64,000 bases of DNA from Halomonas binhaiensis. Lineage in GTDB: Bacteria; Pseudomonadota; Gammaproteobacteria; Pseudomonadales; Halomonadaceae. The DNA lies in the NCBI RefSeq assembly GCF_008329985.2, contig NZ_CP038437.2, positions 3,658,001 to 3,722,000 on the forward strand, given 5' to 3'. Position numbers and translations under genes: made by a program. The notes under the pieces were generated by a model that saw only the letters and a list, made by a program, of their open reading frames with translations, was not told the DNA's origin and did not search any database. The stretch's first letter is position 1. The number at the start of each line of letters is the position of its first letter. This document shows positions 1 to 8,559 of this stretch, one piece after another.

Positions 1-11
1 AGAAGCTCCCG

Positions 12-17
12 TATAAT
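12..17 (+). promoter_or_regulatory. Candidate -10 box upstream of the TraX-like gene
   Basis: A consensus TATAAT lies about 110 bases before the chosen start of the TraX-like gene. The matching -35 box would fall outside the window, so only the -10 element can be seen. The leader that follows holds a perfect 7-bp inverted repeat (33-39 with 46-52) and a 10-base direct repeat (26-35 and 58-67). Confidence 0.4.
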
Positions 18-129
18 GGTGGATTGGAACTTGGCCAGGCTGCCTCCTGGCCGAGTCGGAACTTGGCTGTCGAACAGTAGTCTTATGGCCTCGTTCCAGA
101 AACAACGCTTCCACCACAGGGAATCCTTC

Positions 130-930
130 ATGCCCCATACTGCTGCTGCCTCTTCTCTGGCCCGCCCTTCATCCGCCTGGACAGGTTGGGGACAGTGGCT
201 GGCGTTGATCACCATGACCCTGGACCATGTGGCCCGCTACCTGGCAACCGACAGTTGGGGTATGGGGTGGGTCGACAGCAGTGTCGGACGCATAGCCTTT
301 CCTCTGTTTGCCGGCATGGTCGCCTGGCACGGCCTGTTCAACACCCGGGATCCGGTTCGCTATGCCCGACGCACCCTGGTGATCGGCCTGATCGCTCAGT
401 TGCCCTATCAGTTGATGCCACGGGAAGCATTGTTCCAGCTCAATATCTGCTTCACCCTCACCCTTGGTTTGTTGGCCGGGGCCTGGCTGATGCAGTTGAC
501 TCGTCGCATGGAGGACCAGCAGTTGGGCTATCCACGCCTGGCGCTGGAAACCCTGGGCGTGGCCTGCGCCTGGTATATTGCAGGCTTCTGGGTTGAATAT
601 GGACATGAAGGATTGCTGCTGGTGCCATTCTTCATGCTTGCTGTGCGCCAGCTTCACCGTGGTGGTAACAGCATGCTGGAACGTCTGGAAGCGGTTGCCG
701 CCTGCCTGCCGATACTCGCCATTGCCGGAATGATGAACAGCTCTGACATGGCCAAATCCATAACCGTTGCCACGACATTCAGTGTACTGCTAATGGCGTC
801 CGGCGTTCATCGCATGGTGCCTGAAGCAACAATAAAGATGCCTCGTCGCCTATGGCTGGCCTGGTATCCAGGGCACTTCGCCGTCATTGCCGCCATTCTG
901 CTGTGGACCGGCAACGCTGCATATCCCTGA
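130..930 (+). CDS. TraX-family integral membrane protein
   Basis: The product is 266 residues and resembles the TraX family. F-plasmid TraX acetylates pilin, but chromosomal homologues mostly have no proven role and may be membrane acyltransferases. The sequence shows several hydrophobic helices. A typical TraX opening (LALITMTLDHVARYL) lies near residues 25-40, followed by an RIAFPLFAGMVAWH segment near 55-70. The reading frame is open upstream to position 16, but the ATG at 130 gives the usual family N-terminus. It stands alone and faces the LysR gene across a strong hairpin. The family call is good; the substrate is unknown. Confidence 0.75.
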   Translation: MPHTAAASSLARPSSAWTGWGQWLALITMTLDHVARYLATDSWGMGWVDSSVGRIAFPLFAGMVAWHGLFNTRDPVRYARRTLVIGLIAQLPYQLMPREALFQLNICFTLTLGLLAGAWLMQLTRRMEDQQLGYPRLALETLGVACAWYIAGFWVEYGHEGLLLVPFFMLAVRQLHRGGNSMLERLEAVAACLPILAIAGMMNSSDMAKSITVATTFSVLLMASGVHRMVPEATIKMPRRLWLAWYPGHFAVIAAILLWTGNAAYP

Positions 931-959
931 AACCTGTTCTCACTGAAACCTGTTCTCAC
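928..959. repeat. 16-bp perfect tandem duplication
   Basis: Two exact adjacent copies of a 16-base unit (tgaaacctgttctcac) start on the stop codon of the TraX-like gene. The second copy together with the following bases forms a small CCTGTT / AACAGG inverted repeat (949-954 with 964-969). Confidence 0.9.
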
Positions 960-982
960 TGAAAACAGGACACGACTCCAGC

Positions 983-1014
983 AAGGGGAGTGAGGATCAT
1001 CCCTCACTCCCCTT
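983..1014. terminator. Bidirectional terminator hairpin between convergent genes
   Basis: A perfect 13-bp stem (983-995 with 1002-1014) with a 6-base loop is followed on the plus strand by a CTTT tract. It overlaps the 3' end of the minus-strand LysR gene and lies just after the TraX-like gene, so it can serve both. Confidence 0.8.
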
Positions 1015-1960
1015 CTTTGTTCCCCTTCCTCCCTTCCTGCTCCACCTCCTCGGCTGGGCAAGATGCCCCTGGTCGCCGTTCTCCCAGAAACACCTTGAAC
1101 GCCTGCCACGCCGGACTGCGATAGCGATCCGGGTGCCACACCAGAGAAAAGTGACGCGTCAGGGGCAGGTCATGAGGCAGTGCCTTGAGCTCTCCTCTCT
1201 CCAGCTCGCCCCGTACACTCAAGCGCGACAGACATCCCAGGCCCAGTCCCGCGGCCACGGCTTGCTTTATTGCCTCGTGCTGCCCTAATTCCATGCGTAC
1301 CTTGAGCCGTATCAGCCTGGGCAGGACCGCCGCCTCCAGGACCTCACGAGATCCCGATCCCGGTTCACGCAGAATCCACTGCTCTGCGGCCAGGTCATCA
1401 TCTTCGACAAGTATCTTGCCGGCTAGAGGGTGCCCCGGGGCACAGACAATCTCCATGCGGTCCTCGCACCAGGGCTCACTGATCAGTCCAGGCTCATGGC
1501 AGCGCCCTTCGATCAACCCCAGATCTGCATCGAAGCGCTGCACATCGGAAATGACTTCACCGGTATTACGCAGTCGCAGGCGAAAATCCACACCCGGGTG
1601 CAGAGAACCAAACTCACCTGCCAGTGGCGGCAACAGATACGTGCCAATGGTGGCACTGGCCGAAATCACCAAGGTGCCATGCAGGATATCCTCTGGTTCT
1701 TCGGCAGCCGCAACAAAGTCCGCCAGGCCATCCAGTAGTTGCTCGGCACGAGGCAGCAGACGATGCCCCATGTCATTCAGGGTCAAGCGCCTCCCTGGGC
1801 GCTCGAACAGCGATACACCCAGTTGATGCTCAAGATCGGATAGCCCCTGGCTGGTGGCAGACTGGGAAAGACTGAGGCGCTGAGACGCTGCGCTGACAGT
1901 TCCCAGCCGGGCGACAGCAACAAAGATCTCGAGTTGGCGCAGAGTGATGTGAGATCGCAT
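1004..1960 (-). CDS. LysR-family regulator, YeiE/CysL type
   Basis: The product is 318 residues with an N-terminal winged helix-turn-helix (about residues 5-65, containing QLEIFVAVARLGTVSAAS) and a LysR substrate-binding domain (about 92-295). It is transcribed divergently from a YeiH-type exporter gene with 97 bases between them. The same pairing occurs as yeiE-yeiH in enterobacteria, where YeiE-type regulators respond to sulfite. Control of the neighbour is therefore the likely role, by inference from context. The last ~25 residues are charged (E/G/K rich) and overlap the terminator hairpin. Confidence 0.85.
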   Translation of the reverse strand: MRSHITLRQLEIFVAVARLGTVSAASQRLSLSQSATSQGLSDLEHQLGVSLFERPGRRLTLNDMGHRLLPRAEQLLDGLADFVAAAEEPEDILHGTLVISASATIGTYLLPPLAGEFGSLHPGVDFRLRLRNTGEVISDVQRFDADLGLIEGRCHEPGLISEPWCEDRMEIVCAPGHPLAGKILVEDDDLAAEQWILREPGSGSREVLEAAVLPRLIRLKVRMELGQHEAIKQAVAAGLGLGCLSRLSVRGELERGELKALPHDLPLTRHFSLVWHPDRYRSPAWQAFKVFLGERRPGASCPAEEVEQEGRKGNKEGE

Positions 1961-1986
1961 ATCGGTTTTACCGAAGAGTGGATTCG

Positions 1987-2000
1987 TTATTTACTGATAA
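1987..2000. promoter_or_regulatory. Candidate LysR operator in the divergent promoter
   Basis: An inverted repeat TTAT-N6-ATAA lies in the AT-rich middle of the 97-bp gap between the LysR gene and yeiH. It has the dyad form (T-N11-A class) bound by LysR proteins. No footprint evidence exists here. Confidence 0.35.
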
Positions 2001-2057
2001 TAATTTGGCATAAGCAACCCTAGACTGAGCTCATCCATCATCGAGGGGGCTACCAAC

Positions 2058-3086
2058 ATGTCAAAAGGGCTGCTGTTCTGTGCACTGCTCACCTTGCTCG
2101 GCTTCGGGCTTGCCAAGGTGCCGTTCATTGCCACCAGCGGTGTCAGCCCTCTAGTCTTCGCCCTGCTGCTCGGGATTATCGTGGGCAACCTGCCTATCAG
2201 GAAAACGCTCGAGATTGCTCAGCCAGGGCTGGCCTTTGCCACTCGCTGGCTGTTGCGCGGCGGTATCGTGCTGTTTGGTCTGTCACTGACCTTCACTCAA
2301 GTGCTGGACCTTGGCCCCAAGGTGTTGCTGCTTGATGCATTGGTGATCACCAGCATCCTGATCGCGGGTTACATGATTGGCACCCGTCTGCTGGGCATGG
2401 ATCGCGAAACGACACTCTTGACCTGCGCCGGCAGTGCCATCTGCGGTGCCGCAGCTGTCCTTGCCACGGAATCCACCATTCGCTCCCGCCCCGCCGCCGC
2501 TTCCATGGCGGTAGCTACTGTCGTCCTGTTCGGGTCACTGGCAATGCTGCTGTACCCGATGATATATCCGTGGCTGGGCATGAATGAGGGACTGTTCGGT
2601 GTCTACATCGGCGCCACCATCCATGAAGTTGCCCAGGTCGTCGCCGCAGGTGATGCCGTAGGCCCGACCGCATTGGCCAACGCCGTCATCGTCAAGCTGG
2701 TCCGAGTGATGTTGCTGGTACCCTTCCTTCTGATCGTTGGCCAGTGGTGGTTGCACCACAATGTCTCGACACACAACGTCGCGACAAGCGAATCTACAGA
2801 CACCGGTCAGGTGGCCGAAAAGGGAAAGCTGGTGATTCCCTGGTTCGCCCTGGGCTTCATCGTCATGGTCGGCGTCAACAGCCTGGAAGTGATTCCCGCA
2901 GGGCTACATGATGGGCTGGTACTGTTGGGTCAACTGTCCCTGACCATGGCCATGGCGGCCCTGGGACTCAATACTCGCATGGAAAAACTCAAGGCGCTGG
3001 GGGTAAAACCTTTTCTGCTGGCCCTGATCCTGTTCATGCTGTTGATCATCGGTGGAGGAGCCGCCAGCTGGATGTTGATGGGATAA
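2058..3086 (+). CDS. yeiH: YeiH-family putative sulfate/anion exporter (UPF0324)
   Basis: The product is a 342-residue inner-membrane protein with about ten hydrophobic helices. Family features visible are the SGVSPLVFALLLGIIVGN segment near residues 28-45, the CAGSAICGAAAV segment near 122-134, and GATIHEVAQVVAAG near 185-198. The last of these is typical of the UPF0324 / YeiH group. Members are annotated as putative sulfate exporters, but substrates are poorly established. The divergent LysR gene is its probable regulator. The start at 2058 follows a gagggggc ribosome-binding region. Confidence 0.85.
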   Translation: MSKGLLFCALLTLLGFGLAKVPFIATSGVSPLVFALLLGIIVGNLPIRKTLEIAQPGLAFATRWLLRGGIVLFGLSLTFTQVLDLGPKVLLLDALVITSILIAGYMIGTRLLGMDRETTLLTCAGSAICGAAAVLATESTIRSRPAAASMAVATVVLFGSLAMLLYPMIYPWLGMNEGLFGVYIGATIHEVAQVVAAGDAVGPTALANAVIVKLVRVMLLVPFLLIVGQWWLHHNVSTHNVATSESTDTGQVAEKGKLVIPWFALGFIVMVGVNSLEVIPAGLHDGLVLLGQLSLTMAMAALGLNTRMEKLKALGVKPFLLALILFMLLIIGGGAASWMLMG

Positions 3087-3204
3087 ACTGCAGCACCACG
3101 CCACGAGCGGCTCAATGCATCGCCATTGCACAATGACCCGACACGCGTCCGGCCCCTTAACTGGGGCCGGATTCTTTGGACTGCTCGAAGCTCAAGGCTC
3201 GTCG

Positions 3205-4329
3205 CTATTTGCCCTTTCCTTCGAAACTGAAGCGTGGGGCAGGTGCATCCGGCACAAGCGTTGCACAGGCCCGAACCTTTTCCAGCAGCGCCTCATGCGT
3301 CGGAGCTAGCAGATTGATATGGCCCAGCTTGCGCCCGGCTCTCTCGCTCTTGTCGTAACGATGCAGGTGTGCATCTTCGATAGCCAATACCGCGGCTGGG
3401 TCCGCCTCGCGGCCGATCACATTGATCATGCAGGTCGGCATACGCGCGCTGGTATCGCCCAGCGGCAACCCTTGAATCGCACGCAGATGATTCTCGAACT
3501 GGCTGGTCACGGCACCATCCATGCTCCAATGACCCGAATTGTGCACTCGTGGAGCCATTTCATTGGCCAGCAAGCTGCCATCGGCACATTGGAAGAGTTC
3601 CAGAGTCAGAACACCGACATAGTCGAGTTCATCCAGCAGCGCCCGGATATAGCCATCGGCAGTATGCTGAACGGCATCATCCAGGTCCGGCATGGGGGCC
3701 AGTGAGTAGCGCAGGATGCCATCTACATGGACATTTTCAGCCATGGGATAGAACACCACCTGGCCGTCACGACCACGCACGGCGATGATGGAAACTTCAC
3801 GGACGAAGTCAACGAATGACTCCACGATCAGGCGCGGATGATTGATGCGCTGCCAGGCTTCTGTAGCCTCGGACGGGTCGCGCAGAACCGCTTGCCCCTT
3901 GCCGTCGTAACCTTCCGTGATGGACTTGGCAACGACCGGAGTACCCAATTCTCGAGCTGCCTGTTCCAGCGCCTCGGCACTATCCACCAGACGGTAGGCC
4001 GGAGTAGGAATCGACAGACGATCGAACAATGCCTTTTCCTCAGCACGGTTCTGGCAGATTCGAATCGCTTCACTGGATGGGTAAACCGGTTTCTCGGACT
4101 CGATGTCCTGGACCAGCGCCACGGGAAGGTGCTCGAACTCGTAGGTCACCAGGTCAACCTGGGAGAGAAATGCTTCCAGGTGCTTGTGGTCGGTATCAAT
4201 CATCACATCTCCGATACCAGCACTTGGGTGCCCCGTGGTATCCAGAAAAGTGAACTGGTTGGCCAACGGGTATCCCGCCAATGCCAACATCCGGCCAAGC
4301 TGGCCTGCACCGAGAACGCCAATCTTCAT
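3205..4329 (-). CDS. purK: 5-(carboxyamino)imidazole ribonucleotide synthase
   Basis: PurK uses ATP and bicarbonate to convert AIR to N5-CAIR in purine synthesis. The 374-residue protein opens with MKIGVLGAGQLGRM (nucleotide-binding loop) and carries an ATP-grasp fold with the EGYDGKGQ motif near residues 150-160. NEMAPRVHNSGHWS lies near 260-275. The frame extends 27 bases upstream, but the ATG at 4329 gives the family N-terminus and has AGGA before it. It lies 36 bases after purE, so the two form a purEK operon. Confidence 0.96.
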   Translation of the reverse strand: MKIGVLGAGQLGRMLALAGYPLANQFTFLDTTGHPSAGIGDVMIDTDHKHLEAFLSQVDLVTYEFEHLPVALVQDIESEKPVYPSSEAIRICQNRAEEKALFDRLSIPTPAYRLVDSAEALEQAARELGTPVVAKSITEGYDGKGQAVLRDPSEATEAWQRINHPRLIVESFVDFVREVSIIAVRGRDGQVVFYPMAENVHVDGILRYSLAPMPDLDDAVQHTADGYIRALLDELDYVGVLTLELFQCADGSLLANEMAPRVHNSGHWSMDGAVTSQFENHLRAIQGLPLGDTSARMPTCMINVIGREADPAAVLAIEDAHLHRYDKSERAGRKLGHINLLAPTHEALLEKVRACATLVPDAPAPRFSFEGKGK

Positions 4330-4365
4330 TGCTTTATCCTCACACAACATCCTCACGCAACTCGC

Positions 4366-4872
4366 TTACGGTTGGCTAGGGTCGGGATTGTCGAGCACCG
4401 TTTGCGTCTGCTCGGCACGGAACGCTTCCACCGCACTACGTATCCCGGCATCGCCAAGTCCGACGATCTGAGCAGCCAACAGCCCGGCATTGGTCGCCCC
4501 TGCCTTGCCAATGGCCAAGGTCCCGACCGCAATGCCTCCAGGCATCTGAACGATGGAAAGCAAGGAATCCAGCCCTTTAAGGGACTTTGACTCTACTGGC
4601 ACTCCCAGAACAGGCAGAGCCGTCTGGGAAGCCACCATTCCTGGTAGATGAGCAGCGCCACCAGCACCGGCCACAATCACCTGCAATCCTCGATCCGCCG
4701 CGGTCTTGGCATATTCAAACAGAAGATCCGGCGTGCGGTGAGCGGACACCACTCGGGTCTCATAAGGCACCCCAAGGCGCTCCAGCATGGAAACTGCATG
4801 TTCCATGATAGGCCAATCTGATTTGGATCCCATGATCACACCGACGCGGGGTGACGGGCTTGTTGATGGCAT
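4366..4872 (-). CDS. purE: N5-carboxyaminoimidazole ribonucleotide mutase
   Basis: PurE converts N5-CAIR to CAIR, the step after PurK. The 168-residue class I protein has [12 protein letters not shown] near residues 9-20, the SAHRTPD substrate motif near 42-48, and [11 protein letters not shown] near 74-84. The ATG at 4872 follows a strong GAGGAG and gives the standard start; the open frame to 4995 adds an unlikely 41-residue leader. It is the first gene of the purEK operon. The C-terminal ~10 residues are polar and variable. Confidence 0.96.
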   Translation of the reverse strand: MPSTSPSPRVGVIMGSKSDWPIMEHAVSMLERLGVPYETRVVSAHRTPDLLFEYAKTAADRGLQVIVAGAGGAAHLPGMVASQTALPVLGVPVESKSLKGLDSLLSIVQMPGGIAVGTLAIGKAGATNAGLLAAQIVGLGDAGIRSAVEAFRAEQTQTVLDNPDPSQP

Positions 4873-5118
4873 CTGCTGCTCCTCGGAAAACGACAGACAG
4901 CGGCAATGATAAAAAAATTTGCCGCAACGAGTGAACGAATGAGAAGCGGCATAGTCTAGCAGAGCCGAGGGACGACTACCTCTCCCACGATGCATGTCGC
5001 CGCAGAACGACAGCTATGTCCGCCCTTTATCCCCATTCATCTGGTAGGGTGCATTCATATTGCGGCATGGATCGATATGACGACAGACAGTATTTACCGA
5101 TTTCCAAGGAGAGAGCCC

Positions 5119-5763
5119 ATGAAACGCTCCCTGTTGCTCATTGCCGCCCTGTCAGCCGGCCTGGCCTTGACCGGCTGTGGTGACGGCAATGCCGAAAAGA
5201 CCTCGGACAGCAACACTGCCAGTGCCGGTCAAGCGGACCATGAGCAGACTCTGACCGGCACCTTGAGCCTCGCTAGCAGCGACCAGCCTCTACCGGACAA
5301 TACCCAGGTAGTTGTCAGCTTGAATGATGCGACACTGGCTGACGCCCCCGCAAAGGTCATCGCGGAAAACCGTGTCGACATGGACCAAAACTCCGTGGAT
5401 TTTCATCTGAATTATGCCAGTGATGAGGTAGACCCGAGCCATCGCCATCTCCTCCGCGCTGAAATTCACGATGCCAATGGCGAGCTGAAATGGACCACCA
5501 CCGATGCCTATCTGGTCAGTGTTGGAAACGATGCCGAGCAAAGCGAGGTTGCCATTGTCCTGCACCCGGTAGACGCCAACGGACAGGCCCAGGGAGCAAG
5601 CCTGCAGCAGGCCCAGGAGCAACTGCTGTCCAGTGGCGACGAGCCTACACAGGAGGAAGTGGAAGCTGCTGAAAACCTGGATGCCATCAGCGAGCAATCC
5701 GTGAATACGCAAAAACCCGAACAACCTGCCGTGGATGGAAGCAACGACGCCCCCGCACAGTAA
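5119..5763 (+). CDS. YbaY-family lipoprotein
   Basis: The product is 214 residues with a lipoprotein signal (MKRSLLLIAALSAG, lipobox LTGC, Cys at about residue 19). The YbaY / YscW-like beta domain covers about residues 40-150, with LTGTLSL, PDNTQVVVSLNDATLADAPAKVIAE and LRAEIHDANGEL segments. A Glu/Gln-rich low-complexity tail of about 55 residues follows. Function in this family is not known. It is likely anchored in the outer membrane. The ATG at 5119 lies after AAGGAGAG. It stands alone between purE (divergent) and the TRAP operon (convergent). Confidence 0.8.
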   Translation: MKRSLLLIAALSAGLALTGCGDGNAEKTSDSNTASAGQADHEQTLTGTLSLASSDQPLPDNTQVVVSLNDATLADAPAKVIAENRVDMDQNSVDFHLNYASDEVDPSHRHLLRAEIHDANGELKWTTTDAYLVSVGNDAEQSEVAIVLHPVDANGQAQGASLQQAQEQLLSSGDEPTQEEVEAAENLDAISEQSVNTQKPEQPAVDGSNDAPAQ

Positions 5764-5804
5764 TCCCGCCTTCTCTTTACTGCCCGCACGAAGACTTCAT
5801 GTAA

Positions 5805-5836
5805 AAAGCCCCCATGCCATCAGGCATGGGGGCTTT
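5805..5836. terminator. Terminator hairpin between the lipoprotein and TRAP permease genes
   Basis: A perfect 14-bp GC-rich stem (5805-5818 with 5823-5836) with a 4-base loop is preceded on the plus strand by a run of five A. That run gives a U-tract for minus-strand transcripts, so it best fits the end of the TRAP operon and may also stop the lipoprotein transcript. Confidence 0.85.
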
Positions 5837-5858
5837 CATGGTGCTGCTACCACCCTGC

Positions 5859-7865
5859 CTATGCGGTAGAAACCTTGGTCCGCGCCTGCCACCAGTTGGC
5901 AACGATGATCAGCAGCATCACCGCAGCACCGGCGACATCGTAGACCAGCGAGGGGGTAAAGACGCCGATGATGGCCGGCAATAGCAGCACACGCTGCCAG
6001 ATGGGTATGCGGTCAAACAGATAGCCCTCCAGAACAGCGGCAAAGGCGGCAAGCGCCAGGATCCCGGTGATGGCTTTCCAGACCAGGATATAGACCGGGC
6101 CACCGATGATGATCTCGGGGTTATAGACCATGAATAGTGGTACCAGATAGAGCCCCTTGGCGAACTTCCAGGCCTGAAAGCTGGTCGCCATCGGCTTGGC
6201 ACCGGCAATCGCCGCTCCCGCGAACCCCGCCAGGGCAATGGGAGGAGTGACGTTGGAATCCTGGGAATACCAGAACACCACCAGGTGAGCGATGATCAAC
6301 GGCACACCAAACTCATTGGACAAACCCGGCCCCACCAGCACGATCAACACGATATACGCTGCTGTCACTGGCAAACCCATCCCCAGCACCAGGCTGGCCA
6401 ACAACACCATGACCAGAGCCAGCAGCAGGTGACCGCCGGAAAACGCCATCATCATGGCAGAGAACTTGAGTCCCAACCCCGTAAGGCCAACGATACCGAC
6501 GATAATTCCAGCCACGGCGCAAGCCATGGACACAGCTACCGCATTGCGCGCCCCCAGTTCCAATCCTTCGACCAGCTTCAACAGACCGCTGCGACAAGCA
6601 ATGCCCAGGCGCTCTCCATTCACTGGCTGGCCTTCCTTGGGTGCGACAAAGAAGAACCACACGGCAAAGCGCAGTATGGCCACCAGTAACATGCAGACAA
6701 TGGCATAGAACCCCACTCGCATTGGTGACATGTTCATCACCAGCAGCCATACCAGCACGGCGAGCGGCAACAGGAAGTGCCAGCCACTTTTCAGCACATC
6801 GCTCATCTGTGGCAGTTCTTCCTTGGCCATGCCCTGCATGCCTTCCTTGAGCGCAATGATATGCACGAACAGGTAGACAGTACCGAAATACATGATGGCA
6901 GGCAGAATGCTGACCTTGACGATCTCCAGGTAAGGTACCCGGGTGTACTCAGCGATCAGGAAGGCCCCAGCCCCCATCAGAGGTGGCATGATCTGCCCAC
7001 CGGTGGAAGCGGCGGCTTCGATGCCACCAGCCTGGTGGGGCTTGTAACCCAGCTTCTTCATCAGCGGAATGGTGAAGGCGCCCGTTGTCACTACATTGGC
7101 AATGGCACTGCCGGAAATGGACCCCATGCCAGCAGAAGCAATTACAGCAGCCTTGGCTGGGCCACCACGCTGCCGGCCAGTCGCGGCATAGGCCAGATCG
7201 ATGAAGAACTTGCCCGCCCCCGTGATTTCGAGAAATGCACCAAACAGAACGAAAATGAAGATATAGGTGGCTGCCACCCCCATCGGCAGGCCAAAGATCC
7301 CCTCCTGCCCCAGATAAAGCTGGCCGACGACACGGTCCAGGTTATATCCACGATGCTGCAGGATGCCCGGAAGCCACTCACCCAACCAGGGCAACTCGCC
7401 GCGAGGTCCTGCAAAGGCGTACAAGATGGCGATGATGCCGATCACCGTCATGCCCAGACCAACCGCACGCCGGCTGGCTTCCAGCACAGTAACGGTGGCT
7501 ACGATGCCCGCCATGATGTCAGTTTGAGTCCAGAATCCTGCACGGTTGAAGATGGCATCCAGGTTCCATGCCAGGTATCCACCGGTAAACACTGCTCCGA
7601 AGAAGAAGGCCATATCTATGATTCCGCCGATGACCCCACGAGAGCGCTTGGGCCCGAACAGCGGGAACATCAGGAATGCCAGCATCATGACCAGAGACAG
7701 ATGGATACTGCGCTGATAGAACAACCCCAGCGGCTGAATCCCTGCTGAATAAAGTTGAAACAGCGACAAGCCCACTGCCACCAAGGTGATCAGCCACAGC
7801 ACCATACGAGAATGGTTGGCCTCACTGCCGGGGACAATCGGGGAGTGGGAAGCATCAGCGCTCAT
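5859..7865 (-). CDS. TRAP transporter permease, fused small and large membrane subunits
   Basis: The product is 668 residues with many hydrophobic helices. It is the fused 4TM/12TM (DctQ-DctM) permease type that works with TAXI solute-binding proteins. Visible family segments include an EASRRAVGLGMTVIG stretch in the N-terminal third, GAGKFFIDLAYAATG, and ASAGMGSISGSAIANVVTTG in the DctM part. ASTGGQIMPPLMGAGAFL is also present. A second internal repeat near LGMGLPVTAAYI is typical of the family. The ATG at 7865 follows GGAGGAG and is preferred over the open frame to 7904. The gene is last in the operon, 55 bases after the DUF1850 gene. The substrate is unknown. Confidence 0.93.
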   Translation of the reverse strand: MSADASHSPIVPGSEANHSRMVLWLITLVAVGLSLFQLYSAGIQPLGLFYQRSIHLSLVMMLAFLMFPLFGPKRSRGVIGGIIDMAFFFGAVFTGGYLAWNLDAIFNRAGFWTQTDIMAGIVATVTVLEASRRAVGLGMTVIGIIAILYAFAGPRGELPWLGEWLPGILQHRGYNLDRVVGQLYLGQEGIFGLPMGVAATYIFIFVLFGAFLEITGAGKFFIDLAYAATGRQRGGPAKAAVIASAGMGSISGSAIANVVTTGAFTIPLMKKLGYKPHQAGGIEAAASTGGQIMPPLMGAGAFLIAEYTRVPYLEIVKVSILPAIMYFGTVYLFVHIIALKEGMQGMAKEELPQMSDVLKSGWHFLLPLAVLVWLLVMNMSPMRVGFYAIVCMLLVAILRFAVWFFFVAPKEGQPVNGERLGIACRSGLLKLVEGLELGARNAVAVSMACAVAGIIVGIVGLTGLGLKFSAMMMAFSGGHLLLALVMVLLASLVLGMGLPVTAAYIVLIVLVGPGLSNEFGVPLIIAHLVVFWYSQDSNVTPPIALAGFAGAAIAGAKPMATSFQAWKFAKGLYLVPLFMVYNPEIIIGGPVYILVWKAITGILALAAFAAVLEGYLFDRIPIWQRVLLLPAIIGVFTPSLVYDVAGAAVMLLIIVANWWQARTKVSTA

Positions 7866-7920
7866 TAGGGCTCCTCCCGGACATGCGTTCGCTGGAACAG
7901 GCATGACCGCACAAGTCTAT

Positions 7921-8559
7921 TTATTGTTGTGGGCAGATACATTGCGTTGATGTCTCCTCTTCACAATCTTCCAGATTCACACTGACCCGTTGGTTGGCCG
8001 CCAGAGCACTGATGCTGATCGGGGTCACTGCCTCGGGTACGGATGCAGGCAGTGCATCCGCACAGTCTTCACGTGCCTGACGAATCAAGGTTTCCAGGCG
8101 TCCTCTATCCCGGTTGACCAGGCGGTGATCCACCTTCATCGATCCGGCTCTCAAACGATAGTGGTTACCAGGCACCGGCTCATCGATATCTTCGATCCAG
8201 TAGCCACCATGTCCGTCGGAGAGCTGACGCCCACGTTCGAAGATATGATCAAGCCCGGCGGCAAAATCCGGAAGGTGACTACGCTCAAGTACCATCTGGC
8301 CAGCCACATTGCGATAACAATCAAGAACTTCGAAGCCCTTCACCGAGTGATTCCAGGCCATGCACCAGCCACTACCAGGCGGCATGGGAAGAGTGATCAA
8401 TGCCTGCCCTTCACTATCCTTGATCACCAGCTTGCCTGATTGAGCATCGGCCACAGCGGCACATGTCCATATACTCAGCGCTAAGCTAACCAGCAACAGC
8501 AAGGCGGGCCTCTTGGCCCGCCTCCTGTTGCACCTGTTCAACTCATCAAGGTCCTGCAT
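7921..8559 (-). CDS. DUF1850-domain exported protein of a TAXI-TRAP operon
   Basis: The product is 212 residues with an N-terminal hydrophobic signal (about residues 18-38, ending near AVADAQ). A DUF1850 domain follows, marked by WCMAWNHSVKGFEVLDCYR and the GNHYRLRAG segment. DUF1850 genes are commonly found between TAXI and fused TRAP permease genes, but their role is unproven. The ATG overlaps the TAXI stop codon as TGATG, so translation is probably coupled. A GTG one codon earlier is an alternative start. Two cysteines in the domain could form a disulfide in the periplasm. Confidence 0.82.
   Translation of the reverse strand: MQDLDELNRCNRRRAKRPALLLLVSLALSIWTCAAVADAQSGKLVIKDSEGQALITLPMPPGSGWCMAWNHSVKGFEVLDCYRNVAGQMVLERSHLPDFAAGLDHIFERGRQLSDGHGGYWIEDIDEPVPGNHYRLRAGSMKVDHRLVNRDRGRLETLIRQAREDCADALPASVPEAVTPISISALAANQRVSVNLEDCEEETSTQCICPQQ

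Noticed and set aside
4873..5118. PurR-type operator before purE
   Set aside because: No ACGCAAACGTTTGCGT-like dyad was seen here, nor upstream of purC or purL.
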